A stretch of DNA of 64,000 nucleotides from Malania oleifera. Taxonomy: Eukaryota > Streptophyta > Magnoliopsida > Santalales > Ximeniaceae. Numbering within the stretch: the first letter of the stretch is position 1; every line of letters starts with the position of its first letter. The notes beneath the pieces were generated by a model. The model saw nothing but the letters and a program-made list of their open reading frames with translations. It ran no database searches and was not told the origin of the DNA. The DNA lies in the NCBI RefSeq assembly GCF_029873635.1, contig NC_080420.1:121838719-121902718 (forward strand). Reading direction: 5' to 3'. The position numbers were made by a program, and so were the translations under genes. Positions 11,542 to 25,200 of the stretch are shown here, one piece after another.

Positions 11542-11915
11542 CTAAGCATTTGTAGGAAACAAACATTCAATTATGGCATGATACCATAAGTGGATTTTTT
11601 TTAATCTTGATTTCTTATATAATATTGGATGGTCAATGATCAAAGCAATTAAATTTAGAGAATATTTTACAATATTAAAAATTTAAACTCTTTGATTGTA
11701 CACTATTATCAATGAGGCCATGTTTGGAAATTGAAGAATATTAAGAAATACATATAAGGATTTTTAAAAAATATGCTAAATTAATAAGCAAAATTTTGAC
11801 CTTCCAATATTATATGAGAAATCAAGAATAAAAAATTTCAATTATGGTATCATGCCATCATTGAATGCTTAGCACACAGTTCATTGTTCAAATGTCATTA
11901 CCATTTTCTCCAGAA

Positions 11916-12317
11916 TACATAACTTGAACTTGGGTTGGAAAATATCAACAACAGTTGACCCATTAATTAATAATTATCAATTATTTGGTTCCCAAATTCT
12001 CAACAGAGCCTGCCTAATATGTCTACACCTCTGATTCGCAAAATGAGATATAATAAGAATAATAAAATTTTAAACAGAAAATACAAAGAACTCAAGTGAT
12101 AAAGCAACTCCATTTAGTTTTATTTTATTTATTCCTATAAACCGAACATTTAAGAGTATAATTTTCAAGATTTACATTTAAATTATATAAATTTAAAAAA
12201 TATGTAACTTTTTTTAATCCAAATTTACATTAATTAATATTCAAAATCCAAACTCTAGGCTCCCAAACATAGTGTAATATTTAATTTTGCCAAACACGCC
12301 TTAAAGAACTTCATACC

Positions 12318-12355
<38 letters not shown>

Positions 12356-13149
12356 TATTTTTGCAAGACATGAGAGAGAATATTAAAGGTATGCTTGTAC
12401 AAGACTGTCTTCATTTTTTTAATATTTTTTTCAAGACCAAAATAGTTTAATATTTTTCTTTTTTTCAAAAGTATATAAATGTGTCGCCTTATTTTCTAAT
12501 ATTCATTTAATTTTTTTATCAAAAAAGATAAGGCTATAGCTTTTAAAATTCCTCCTATAAAATTTCAAAAACCAAAAAAAATAACTGAAAATATTTTCTA
12601 AAATGTAACAAATCCAAATTCAATCACGCCATTTTGAGAGGTCCTATCCAATTTGAATAAGATATAATATAAAATTATAATAAAATTTGTTCAAATTCAC
12701 TCAAATTCAAATTCAAAATCCGAAATTCATACTTCTAAACTCAACAACATCAATTATCCACAAATCAAAGGGTTTCTACTATCAACGATCTCTGCGTAGA
12801 CACCCATACACATTTTGAAAGCTCACATCCCATGGCTTGGTCAGGCAGTTTTTCTCCCCAAGAAAAAGAAAATAAATTAAAAACAAATGCAAAACAAAAC
12901 CAAACACAGCCCAACCACCCCCCACGCTATCTTCTCTTGTCTTATATAAAATCATCCTCGTTGAATCTCACTAAATGACAAATAACTAGAGGAACACCTT
13001 GACACATTACCAAAAGTAATGAATCCTCAGGAACCAGAAGTCCACTTAGTACAGTTTAGAAACCAAAAGCAGTGGTAGAGCCTTTGAGAAGTGGTACCAT
13101 TAGGGAACTCTTTGACAGTAAATTACATTTTCCCCAAGTCATGAATCGT
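11916..13149. other. AT-rich region downstream of the RPAP3-like gene, with (TA)n
   Basis: A (TA)n microsatellite lies at about 12319-12352. The gene's stop codon is at 13150-13152 on the minus strand, so roughly 12950-13149 should hold its 3' UTR. I see no clear canonical poly(A) signal and cannot set the transcript end. No other coding signal is visible. Confidence 0.6.
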
Positions 13150-13253
13150 TCAACATTTGGGGCAGTACCTCAAGCGTAGTTTATTAAGTGCATTCGCATA
13201 TTCAGTTGGCGTTGTCTCCCCACAAAATACTTCATTCCATATCCTGAGGATAT
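13150..13253 (-). CDS. RPAP3: RPAP3-like exon 12 and stop
   Basis: It encodes 'DILRIWNEVFCGE' and ends 'RLRYCPKC' then TGA (13150-13152). Acceptor CTCACAG. The C-terminal length agrees with the family. Confidence 0.9.
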
Positions 13254-16200
13254 CTGTGAGAAGGGAATGCAAGTCAGTCAATCGATTTTCATGATTTTCC
13301 TCAAATACAATGCTAAAAATATTTACCACAAATTGCTTCTTAAAATAAGAGACAAAAAGATTAGTAATTAACATTAATTCATACGATTGCTGTGAATTGC
13401 AGCATGCTGTATCTTATTGGTGAAAGTAAATGCCATGATGTTATTGTTAAGCAGCATTACAGGATAAACCTAGATTCACTGAAACTGAGACAATTACGTA
13501 TAGAGAGAAACATAATCCATTGTTTAACCTGATTCAACATTAAGATACCAGCTGTTTTTATACTAGTTTGTAGTGTACACACACACACATGTGTTTGGGC
13601 ACATGCATTCTCTCTTCCCCCCCCCCACCCCCCTCTAAACACAAAAAACCAAAAACTCATATATTCTTTTATGAAGGATTAATTACTGTAAGCATACCAG
13701 CCTTGTCTGCGGATGAAAGACACATGATAATCATGTCAAACCTTGACACCTTGCTTAAATTTTCTAAGTAGTTGATGGCCAGATCCATTTCTTCACTGCA
13801 AAAGAACAGATTAGAAGCGCAATAAGTGCTTAATTTATCTCAAACACAAACCCATGCATTCTCCAAATAAACACCACGAACGTATACACTTACATGAAAA
13901 AGGAAGCAAGACACCTAATGATGCCAACCAATAAAGGAGCAGACAAGGCATTTTTGAATATCTTGGGTAGTGCATTTGGTGATGTAGCCTAATCATGCAA
14001 AATAAAATAAAAAATAAAAAATAAATCAGTTCCAACAACAAACAACCAAAAGAGAACAATGCAACCAAAAAGAGATTCATCTAAATGCTTAGGCTTGTTA
14101 GATGAGGCCCTATGAATAGTTTTAATATCTCTCGAACAGAGTCCCACATTTGAAAGCCCATTTGGCTTGAAGAGTGTATAAAGTATAGGCTAAGCATATA
14201 TTTTACTATAATTTTAACATTAACAATGGGGCAATGAGATTCGAACTCCTCAACCTTTAGTCATAGAGGCTCTGATACACCAAAAAGCTTAAGTTTGCTA
14301 GGTAAGGCCTCAAGAATTGGATTTTAGAAGCTAGGAAAGGCATGGTCACCAGCAAACTTTATGCAATTATTTTGTTGGGCAACCAAGTACATGTCCATCA
14401 AACCCAAGGGACCAGGCAAAAAGTGCAAGAACTCTCTGGCTAAGTCACACCTGTACTATAGTAACATATTCAAACATTAATCACTTTAAACTGTGTAACA
14501 CAATAGCAAACCTTCAAAAAACGAGCCTGCAGTGCAGAATCGCCAGAGAGTGCTCGCCAAGAAACCTCGAATTGATAAGCTGAATTTGGTGGCGTGATGT
14601 TGTTTGCAGCTTCAGCCATAGCTCGAGAAGCTGCTCGAGAAGCAAGGTCTTGCACTGATGCTTCTAAATCTTTGTGGCAAGTTCTCTGGTTTCCCTGTGA
14701 ATGATATAGAGGAGAAACATCATCAAGCAGGTGTGGCAAATGTATAGAGGGGGGAAAGAGGCAGTGGCAGACTGGTAATCGATGGAAAATTTAGAATATC
14801 AAATGGAATTGAATCTGATGGGACATATAACTTTCCAATTCAAAGAAAACCATCTCTGCATAAAAAAATCCAAGGAAAGTCCTAAGCATGCATATATTTC
14901 ATGAAGAGGATTTCTTAAGTGGTGGCAAAAAAGCCAGGGGTGCAGGTGGAGGTGAAGAATAAGGGAAGCTGGAAACCTTGGATTCCATATTATCAATCAA
15001 AACAAAAAGGAAAAAAGAAAAAATCTAAAGTTTCAGATGAAGTTAAACATTTTTATTTTTTTTATTTTTAAAAATTATTATCCTTAAAACACATAAACAC
15101 AACTAACTACCAAAGACTAAACATCTGTCTAAATTTTAACTGATAGGAAGCTGAACAATAAATAGATCATATAGCACCGATGCTATGGCAGCCTAAAAAT
15201 GACACCAATCAAATAATTACTGCATTAAGCAATCATAAATCATAATGTTGTTGCTGCTTATAAACAATACTCATCAAATGATAAGAGTAACAGTTTTAAG
15301 CACAGGAACCAGGGCAACAATGTAATTTAACAATAATTAACTAGGGGCAGAAGATGGACCATTGGAGTTGGATTGGTCAATTGAGAATCCATTCCCCAGG
15401 CAAGGATCTAGGGAAATATGTCATAGCTGCATGATTTAGGTCCACAAAAGAGTTGGTAATAGATGGAATGTGAAAGGATAAACTGAAAGGAGAAAAGGGA
15501 AATGCGAACTGTGGAGCCTAAAAAGAATTTTTTTTAATGGATCAATCAAGGAAAATTAAAATCCTGTGAGATCAATCCATGACCGACATCTAGTTGCACA
15601 AGGATCTCGTTATAAACATCAAAAACTTACCAAACCAGAACTTTGAACAGCATCACCACGCAAGCCATTCACTTCTTGTACTGCTTCTCTGTTTTCAACA
15701 TCCATGTTCATGCCTTCTACTTCCTCCACAGAGAAGGATGTTTTTGTAGGAATTTTTTTGATGTTCTCCTGCTATCAGACTTCAAAGCTTAGGTATATTC
15801 AATCCAAGCATGTTCTGAAGATAAAATTCAGGCAACTATATGAAATGATGAAGTGAAAAACAAAAAAAAAAGGAGGCTCAGCTGCCTTTTTGTTTTTTTT
15901 TCCTTGAAAAATTTTTTTCCACCTCGGGAAGTAAATTTTCTCAAAAATAAATTACACCACTCAAAAGCAAAACAAAACCCTTTTATACCTTTGTATGATC
16001 TTCCTGAGTTGCACCAGTGCCTGTCCTTTGAGAACCACTTACAGAAGCTCCTTGTACAGAGCTTCTTTGTGCTCCACATGCCTTTTGAAGAATCACCTAG
16101 AAAGAATGATTCGATGACTTCTAAGGGGCTGAATTGATGTAAAATAACAAGCCTTTGAAAGGCATCCTAATGTGGGTGACCCAAGTGGGAAGATGAAGAA

Positions 16201-19200
16201 GAAAACAGAAAGGCAATTAATGCTCAAATACGAAAATCTTTACAATGTCCACTTTTTACAACATTTCTGGATTTCACATAAATCATCAATCCAAATAATA
16301 TATGCACTACTGCATGCTCATTGTTCCACATTATGATGGTCATTGTAATAACAACAAAATTCATCCATATGGTTTGGTGGTCTTTGGACCATGAGATTAA
16401 CCCATTGATAATTAACTGTTTTGAGTCTAAATCTTAACCATGGATTATAATGGTTAAATTCACATATTGAAGACAAATTTGACCATGAATCAATTGTCCA
16501 CCACACATGCATCCTTCATTTGTGATGCACTGAGTTGTGCCTCTGTACTTGTGGGAAACTAAAACTTTTGCTGGCAAGAAACAAACCTCAATTGCAAGCC
16601 AGACACACCATTCAACATGAAGCCCAAGCAACCTAACCACAATATCTTGTCATATGCTGGTGGCTTTTTTTCCCACTCTAAACATTCTTAGTTTTGATTT
16701 CAAGTTTGATGCTCTTGGGTTCTCACTTTACAAATCAGTTACCAGAACACAGAACATATGGTATCCCAGCACAACATATGCCCTAAAATGTTGTACCCTC
16801 AGGTATACCTCTTATAGATATGCCAGAGAAGAATATATTAATGACACATATATTGAAAAAAGGGTATTGAGGTGTTCCTAAATTTAATGGATATTTTATT
16901 TGGTGAAGTAGATTTGTAATGACTTGGAAGAAAATTATAATGTGGCAGGTGGCAGCTCGCCAATTTTACAAATAAAATGACATGAAAAATGTCCATTTGA
17001 GACTTCAGGTCACTAGATTTAGCTATCAAAAACCAAAATAATCCATGTTTTGAGATATTCATACTCAATACAGGTTTGAAATTTGTTAGGGTACTGTGTT
17101 TCCTACTAAGTAGTAACTATGTGTTCACCATTAGCAAGCACAGTTATCAAATGTAAACACAATTATTGCAGCATTTTAGGACTGTAGTTTTCTTATTGAT
17201 ATAAAAAAATTATCAAAATAAATTTAAGAAAATATAAGTATTGTAGCATTTTAGGCTGTGCTACTTACAGAACAATGCATAGTGTTGAACAAGTTTCAGT
17301 CTCCAATGCTTGTTTTGCACTTCATTTTGCTCTCAAATTTCAGGTCGCTAACTTAGACAGCCAGTATATCAATATTTGATGTTTGTATACTTGCTCCAAA
17401 AGCCATTGGCCTTATGAGGCAGCCAATTTAAAAGGTCTAAAACATATGGTTTATTAAATTGTAAAGATAATTATCTGGCATGATTTTAGTAGGATAGGTG
17501 ATGCAAGGCAGCATCATGGAATTACAGACAACATATAATTTGAGAGAGAGAGGAGAAGAAAGGGGGAGAAGAAAAAGATGGAAGAGAAGGAAGGAGATTG
17601 GGGGGGGGGGGGCGGGGCCACAATCACACGTTCACTATCAATTCAAATTCAACAATAACATTCTTACATGACCTTGATATCCTAGTTGTAGGAAAGCTTA
17701 ATATACACAAAATTCCACATATGCCCCCTAAAAATATATGGAATTACAAAAGAACTCCTAAAATACACAATTATAATAAACAAGCCCCCAAATACACATA
17801 ATTCTATATTAATTAAACTAAACACACAATAACTATTAATTAAGGAGGTTTTTGGTAAAATTAAGTGTTAAGTGTTGAACACTAAATTCAAATATGATTT
17901 CATGAACCAGTTCTGAATTGAACTTGAACCGGTCACTAAATCCAAAATTTGAATTCTTTTAATTGTTTGATATCTAATATCTGAATATGTATTGTTTTTT
18001 AATTTTAACCTTGTCAATGCTTAATAGTATGAATATTTGATAAAATTAATGAGGAATTACGGAAGATAAAGTTTTTAATTTAACATAAATAATATTTTTT
18101 TATCATATATTTAATTAATAATTATAAATAAAAATAATACAATTTATTATTTTGATTTTAATCACTTCAGTATTGAGTTTCTTTTTCTTTTTTTTATCAT
18201 TTTCATTTTTTGTAAGGGATACAATTGGAAAAAAGACCTTTGAATCTGAATTAGACATGTTTCCATGTTGATTCTATTATAGAAATTTTAAGAAAATTCA
18301 GAGCTACCACCTTACACTTTGATATCTGACCGGTTCACTTATTTAGAGAACCAGTTTAGATGTGACCTCTATTTAGAGGTAATTCAGAACAAACCAAGCC
18401 CCCTAAACCCAACAATCCCTTGACCCAACTCTTCTTAACAAGTCTCCAACAAGGGGTTACCCATGGTTTGGCTTCTTCTCCTACATCAAATCTCCCCCAA
18501 TCAGAAAAAATTCATTCTGAATTTTGAAATGTCAAAGAGGATTAGAAGTAAGAAGAAAGCTTGGACTCTTCAACAGCCAATGTTTCAGTGATGCAAGAAA
18601 CCACAATCCATTTGTCAAACTTTGTCCATTTGAAATTGTGCCCAAAGTTTGACAAATGGACTTCCATTTTCCAATAACTTGTCACCATGTTGCTGGATTT
18701 ATGCATATATATACTGCAACTATATATCATCAAACGTCCTCAACCAAATTTGCCCACAATCTCTATCTACTTGTGTAGAACCACAAATTTGACTTCAAGT
18801 TTTCAAGAACCATCTCCATTCACCTTTAATCTTGAGTAGCATGCAGAAATGAAACAAATCCCCTAAGAAAATTCTCAAAATGCAGCCCCCCCAAAAAAAA
18901 AAAAAAAAACTGATTCTTGATGCAGGCAGTCACAATTTCTAGCTTTTCTTATCAAATTATTGCACTTGCTTGCAATATATCTTGTATACATTCAGAAGAA
19001 ATATCATGCTGCAGATCAAAATATCATGGAAAAAAAACCCAAATTTTTGTGGATGGAGACAATTTTCTGTAAAACGGGAAAATGCAGGAGACTCTGGTCC
19101 AATCATGCACATTGCCAGCATGTGGGGTGCATGAGTTGCAAGCAGCGAGTCACTAACAATAAAACTCTAGGAGTAGGTAGATCAGGGGTTGGTGATTGCA

Positions 19201-22200
19201 ATGGTGGTGGTGGTGGTGTGATAAGAAAAGCACAAGAATTTAGGGATTTAAGAGGGACTGGCAGCGGGAAATTTTTGGTTGGCACGTCTTCCACACAGCT
19301 GGTCAGAAAATGATGAAACTTCGGAGGAGAGCCTTCCAGAAGAATCTGTTTTTTGATGGAGTGGTTGGTGCTGTGATATGATGGCAGGAAGTTAGGGTTT
19401 GAATCTGAGGGGCACGATTGTAATTCTTATGAGAAGTTACAGAACACTGCAAGCACACTGGTTTTTGGCTCTGCAGAATTTTGACGACTGCAAAGGGAAA
19501 ATAGAGGGTTGTAATGAACAGAAAAGGAGGAAGAAGATTGAGTTAGGGGGAAAGAGAAAGGTACTTGAGGGAAGAAGAAGAAGAAGAAGAAGAAAAAGAA
19601 GGGGAAAGACAGAACAGAGAAAAAGAGGGGGGGGGGGTTAATGTCAGAACAGAAAAATGAGTGAACGGAACAGGGCCAGAACAGATATTAGAAATTGGAA
19701 GAGAATGCAGAACAGGAAGTACTGAAACAGTGAGGAAAGAGGAGAATAAGTGAGACCGGACAAGAGAAGGGAAGAAGGAAAGGAAGAAGAGAAATGATTG
19801 GAAGGAAAAAAGGGACAGAATTGAAAGAATGGATATCATAGTTGGGCTCTTGACACCAAATGATGCAGGACAGCACCATGGAACTAAAGCCAACACATTA
19901 TTTGGGGGAGAGAGAGGAGAGGAGAGGGGAATAAGAAGAGAAGGAAGGAAATACAAGGGGGAGAAATCACACTTCATTATCAATTCAATTCAATAATAAC
20001 CTCACTCTTAAATGGCCTTCACACCCTATTTATAAGAAAGTCTAAAATACAAGAACTTACACGTATACACCTAAAGATACATGTATTTACAAAAGAAACC
20101 CTAATATACACAATTATTACAAACACGCCCCCAAATATACATAATCCTATATTAATTAAAGCAAACACACAATAACTATTAACTAAAACCCAGCAATCCC
20201 TTACCCAATTCTTTTGAATTAATATCCAACAAGGGATTACCCATGGTCTGGCTTCTTGTCCTACATCAATAGGTCAATCAAGATATGTTGAGATGGTGTT
20301 TGCTAAGTTTGATGATATGTAAAAATGCCTGTTATCAATGAGGAAATGACAAGTTTAAAATAATACTAAACAGAGCAGTCATGCATGTAAGATATGCTAA
20401 CTGCCCCACTGGCTTGGTAAAATATTTGTCACATCCAACCCAAATAATAATGACATTATGACACCACAAGAAATCTATAAAGCAATTCTTGAAAGATCAA
20501 TTTTCATATGACACAAAATAGGTTTAAAGTTTATCCTCATATTTTCTTAGATTGACAAAGAAATAAGTTTGTATGCATTCCTTGAATCCTATATATAATC
20601 AAGATCCTTAATTTTCAATGCGCCATTAGGAAGAGCTGAAGCAAGAACTTCCTGAAACAACTAATGCAATACTAAAGTGATTAATGGCCTAGACTAATGT
20701 GAAATATTCACTCAAACCTCCAGTGTCTAATTTACTCAAAACAATTGTAGAAATTCTCTCTACTTTCCCATGGCTCTATCTCATACGTACAGCACTTAAT
20801 TTACAAAGCCTTTCCCCATTTCTCATTTAATCATCTTGTTAAGAGCTTGATATACATTGTTGGATCACAACCTAACAGCTTAAGCTTTTAGGTAAAGTGA
20901 TAATCTAACATGGTATCAGAGCTGGTTACTAGGAGGTACTGGGTTCTAGTCTTGTTGCTCACGTTTCTTGTGTGGTGTTAAAAAAAATGACTTCATTTCC
21001 TTAATGGGTCTTATCTACTGTGTGTGTTCTCTTTCCACATGCTGTCAGGATGCACATGCAGGGGAGTTTTAAAGCTTGATAGTTGATATACATTGTTGGC
21101 CCACAACCTAACAACCTAAGCTTTTATGTAAAGTGGTATTTAACAGATCTTCTAACATGGGTTAGAATGTTAGATGATGTGGCAAATACTCAACAAGCAT
21201 AGCAGGTCAGAATGCTTAATGCATGCAACCATGACATATCATTGGTTAACTGGCCTTGTTTTTAACATATGTCAGGCTTGTCAGCATCTCAAATCAGCCA
21301 CACCAAATCACCAATATATGTTAGCATATACTACCCAAAAAATTTAACCAAAGGTTCTGCAGATTGTACTTCATTGACCTATTCTTCAAAAAAGTGCCCT
21401 ATCGAGAATGAATAGGTGAAACTAGCTATTTAGGGGGAGAAGGTTTTACATTTTTTGACAAACGAAGAAATTTGCTAGAGAGAAACAACAAGAAAAAGAA
21501 GGAAAACAAGATGGATAAGATATCCTCCAATCAGCATCTCAAATCAGCCACACCAAATCACCAATATATGTTAGCATATACTACCCAAAAAATTAGCCAA
21601 AGGTTCCGCAGATTGTACTTCATTGACCCATTCTTCAGAAAACTGCCCTATCGAGAATGAATAGGTGAAACTAGCTATTTAGGGGGAGAAGGTTTTACAT
21701 TTTTTGACAAACAAAGAAATTTGCTAGAGAGAGACAACAAGAAAAAGAAGGATAACAAGATGGATAAGATATCCTCCAAAACAAAACAAAAAGAACAAAC
21801 TAAAAGTCCCAGAAAACAAAGATTACAAATCAACTCTACTCAAGCAAAGGAACCAGCCCTGCTGTAAATCTTCCAGAGGTAGATTAGAAAGAAACCATTT
21901 GCCAAACCGCATAGCAACACAGGAAACACCACTCCATTCCAAAGCAAGTTAAGTTGAGTGTCCAAGTTCACAAAAGATTATGGCATTTATCCACATCAAA
22001 TACACCAAAAATGGCCAAAATTTTACTTATGATGTTATATTTCCACAATTTTTCCAATTAGATAGTGTTGAGAAAACAAAGATCCATGAGACTTTTTTGG
22101 AAGGCTGTGGGTAATAGGGAAGCAAAGAAAGAAGTGTGTGGTGTTTTTTGAAAAAAATTTCCCCCCTTTGTAAAATTCTAATAAGGATAGAGTAACAATG

Positions 22201-25200
22201 TTTCCAAATAAAAAGGTTTGGGCTACCTAAAGGTGGCTCTTTTGACATGGATGATGATGCAGAATAGATGTTCGACAATCGAGTTTCTCATTTATAGGAA
22301 TTGGTGTTTATGCAGAAAAAAAAAGGGAGCCAGTTTATCATATATTTATCTACTATTGGGTTCGAGTGAGATTAGACCTTCTTACTTGCCCTTTCCATGA
22401 TTAGTTCAGCAATACTTCATTCCATGATTGATTGATGTTCACTTGGAGAATTTATGCGAGAAAAAAGCCTATAACGTGGAGTTTGGTTCACAGAATCAAC
22501 CCATGATTCTTGGGAGTGGAATCCTCATTGATTCCCAGGTATTCCAACATTTGGTCTGCATCTTATAAGAGTGAAACTCACTCCCAGGAATGCTACATAC
22601 TCCCACAATGCTCTTCACACACCGACATCCCATTTCCACTTAAATACATGGGTATATCTGGACTCCCAATCAATGGGAATCACCAAAAATGTATGAAGTG
22701 GCAAAAAATGGCCATAAATACATTTTGAAAATCAAAAAATACCATCACGTGTTTATAACCTATTTCATTCCCAATTTCATGCTCTCTCCTTTCCATAGCT
22801 ACTTCTACTTCAACGTCTTCCACTTATTTTAATTGTTGTTTTCAATATTATATTTTTGACAAATTGAGTAATTTTTAATGTATTTTACTTTATTTGTTGA
22901 ATTTTGAGCTAAAATATTATACACAAGTATTTCCTTTTTTGAGAAGCAGCACTCTTTCAACTTGAGGATATTTTGGAAAATGTAATTTTATCATTATTGC
23001 CATCAATAAATGGGCATGCTATGTTTCCAAGAATCAATATGTAATGTATTTTTGAACCAAATACAGGATCCTGTATTCTGGATATCGTGATTCCCAGAAA
23101 TAAGGCTGGAGGGCATCCTAGATCCCATGAACCAAACGGCACATAAAGGAAACATTAAGGTGTTCCCCATGCTTTCTTTTGGCCATCACTGAAAGAAAAG
23201 AATAGTCAAATGCACTTGCCATCATCTTTTTTAAATGATCATTGTTGTTGAGCTTGCTTCAGGAGTCAGGATTTCTTCTTTTCAGGTTTTAGATTCTATG
23301 TATGCGTAGGTTGTTTTGCTATTTTTTTTTTTCTGTTGGCAGCTCAAGAATGTTTGCATCCTTTGTAGAGGGGCCGATTGCAGAGATTTCTTTCTAGTTA
23401 ATACAATACACTTCATTTTTTAATAAAAATAAGAAAGTGAACTTTAGAAAGAGAGAAATATTTAACAGAATATACATTATAATATGTCTTTTAGACATTA
23501 GTCATTAAAAAAACACCTGTCCCATCAGTCTCTGGATTCCTAGCAGATAGCCTAGATAGACAATCACCACAAAAACAAAAAAGGTTCAGACAAAAAAAAG
23601 ATTTCATCAAAGAGGAGCAAACAAAAATTATACAATGCAAACAGGTGTTAACATTTAAGAATGTTAATCAGGAGAAAAATACAGACATGGGACATCCACA
23701 AGTAAAATCACAAACAAGTCATCTCAGAATAAGATATATAAATATCAACTCTTAAAACCTATCAGCATGTTCACACAAACTTCTAGGATAAAATTAGCAA
23801 ATATGATCAGAAACTTAAAAATTAGCAAGGATAAATCTACATGCAATGGCTGTGTTACTGCTAGGATACTATAACAATTGCTTGGAGTTTTTTCTGTCCT
23901 ATAATTATTAAAACCTATATCAGCATGTTCAACTTCTTGATCCACAAATTGGTCCTGCGCCAAATTAGTAGCAGCACAGCAGATATACAAGGTGAAATTG
24001 TTACCTTCTGAAGCAAAGATTTTGTCTCAGCATGCTGCTTCTTGATCTCTTGGTTGTGAGGCTCCAACCTCAGAGCAAACTCAGAATCTGTAGTTAGCTA
24101 CATTTAATATGTCAGAAAAATCAAAGTTACTGCAATGACTGGAAAAGCAGTCTGCATACTTATTACTTAATAAGTTTGCGTAAACAAGACAGAACATCAT
24201 CTTTGACATACCCTCAATGGATTCTTTTAGTTTTCTGAGTTCTCTTCTAGCTGTCGCTCGGCGGGAGTATGCTTTTACGTAGCGGTCATCTAAATTTAAG
24301 GCTTCTGAACAATCATCCTCAGCCTCTTGAAATCTAACAAGTAATAGCAGAAAAGGGAAAAAATGTGTAACCTTCTGGGCAATTTATGATGCACAGAACC
24401 AAATATATGGACATTGCAATGTTTTCTGGCTGTAAAAACTCATAAATAATTCATTAACCTTCACCCAAATTTATTTGGGAACAAGCTAACCACCCAATTC
24501 TGAATGCTTATTTGATGATTAGGTTTCATTGGAAATTGGCAAATTTTTCTTTATTTGTTATATGTTACAAATGCTTTACAAATTTCAAGTACATGAAATT
24601 CACCCACCTACACTCTTAACATTCTATGCAACTTTCCCTCATTCCACAATCTTTAATTGAATGATTAAAACACAAGGAACCACTTGCAGTATCTTTTACA
24701 TTTTATTAAGACACTATGATTTAATAAAGTCCTAATCAATTACAGAGGAGCCAATGTTAAGTTGAACTAGGATTGTCGACCTTTTGCAGACGTTCTATTG
24801 TTCTCAATAAGATTACATGAATGAAATGACAAGGTTACCCATTAGTTAATTGCTGCAGAAATGCAAACTAAAAAGCTGACTCCTAATTAATCATAAAGGA
24901 GCTAATAGTAAGTTGAACTGGGTTTGTCTACTTTTTGCTGATGTTCTCGATAAGATTACATGAATGACATCACTAGGTTGCCCATTGGTTATATAATTGC
25001 CGCAGAATTACATAGATTTGATTTTCGTCTAATACCCAAGGTCAGCCTTATATGAGATAACCCCACCCCCCCAAATTTTGATGAATATTAATTTAAAACA
25101 ATTGTACTACAACAAAGTATTTTAGGTCCCACTACGTGGGGTTGTTATTTGAATTACTCTTCTTTGCTCTGCATGATCCAGGAAAACATCCTCTGACAGT

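Larger units (their letters stand above)
8566..11915. repeat. Foldback (inverted-repeat) sequence, split by a Ty3 insertion
   Basis: Left blocks A (about 8566-8700) and B (about 8725-8795) reappear in reverse complement as B' (11562-11630) and A' (11630-11795). A third copy of B in the original orientation follows (11797-11865), then an inverted copy (11866-11915) of the left spacer C (8795-8842). The order, ignoring the Ty3 element, is A-B-C-B'-A'-B-C'. Marker phrases are 'TATTATATGAGAAATCAAGA' and 'ATGGTATCATGCCAT'. It may be a MITE-like or foldback transposon; no transposase is seen. Confidence 0.75.
17499..20268 (-). mobile_element. Non-autonomous LTR element in RPAP3 intron 6
   Basis: TSD ATAGG lies at 17494-17498 and 20269-20273. 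LTRs of about 410 bp (17499-18488, enlarged by a MITE, and 19861-20268) begin TGATGCA and end CTACATCA on the plus map. On the minus strand the 5' LTR is followed by TTTGGTGTCAAGAGCC, a degenerate primer-binding site, and the 3' LTR is preceded by a TGGGGGAGATT polypurine tract. The 1.37-kb interior has no gag or pol signature and contains a perfect hairpin and a purine-rich stretch (19515-19640). It fits a short LARD- or TRIM-like element; the parent superfamily is unclear. Confidence 0.88.

Noticed and set aside
19543..19983. Minus-strand frame of 146 codons rich in Ser, Pro and Phe
   Set aside because: It is a translation of purine/pyrimidine-rich DNA spanning the LTR boundary of the intronic element. 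Low complexity, no domain.
20910..20930. TGGTATCAGAGC-like sequence as a tRNA gene or LTR primer-binding site
   Set aside because: It sits between box-A-like and box-B-like motifs in a repeat that recurs at 25525, with no LTR end directly before it. A SINE fits better, though not securely.
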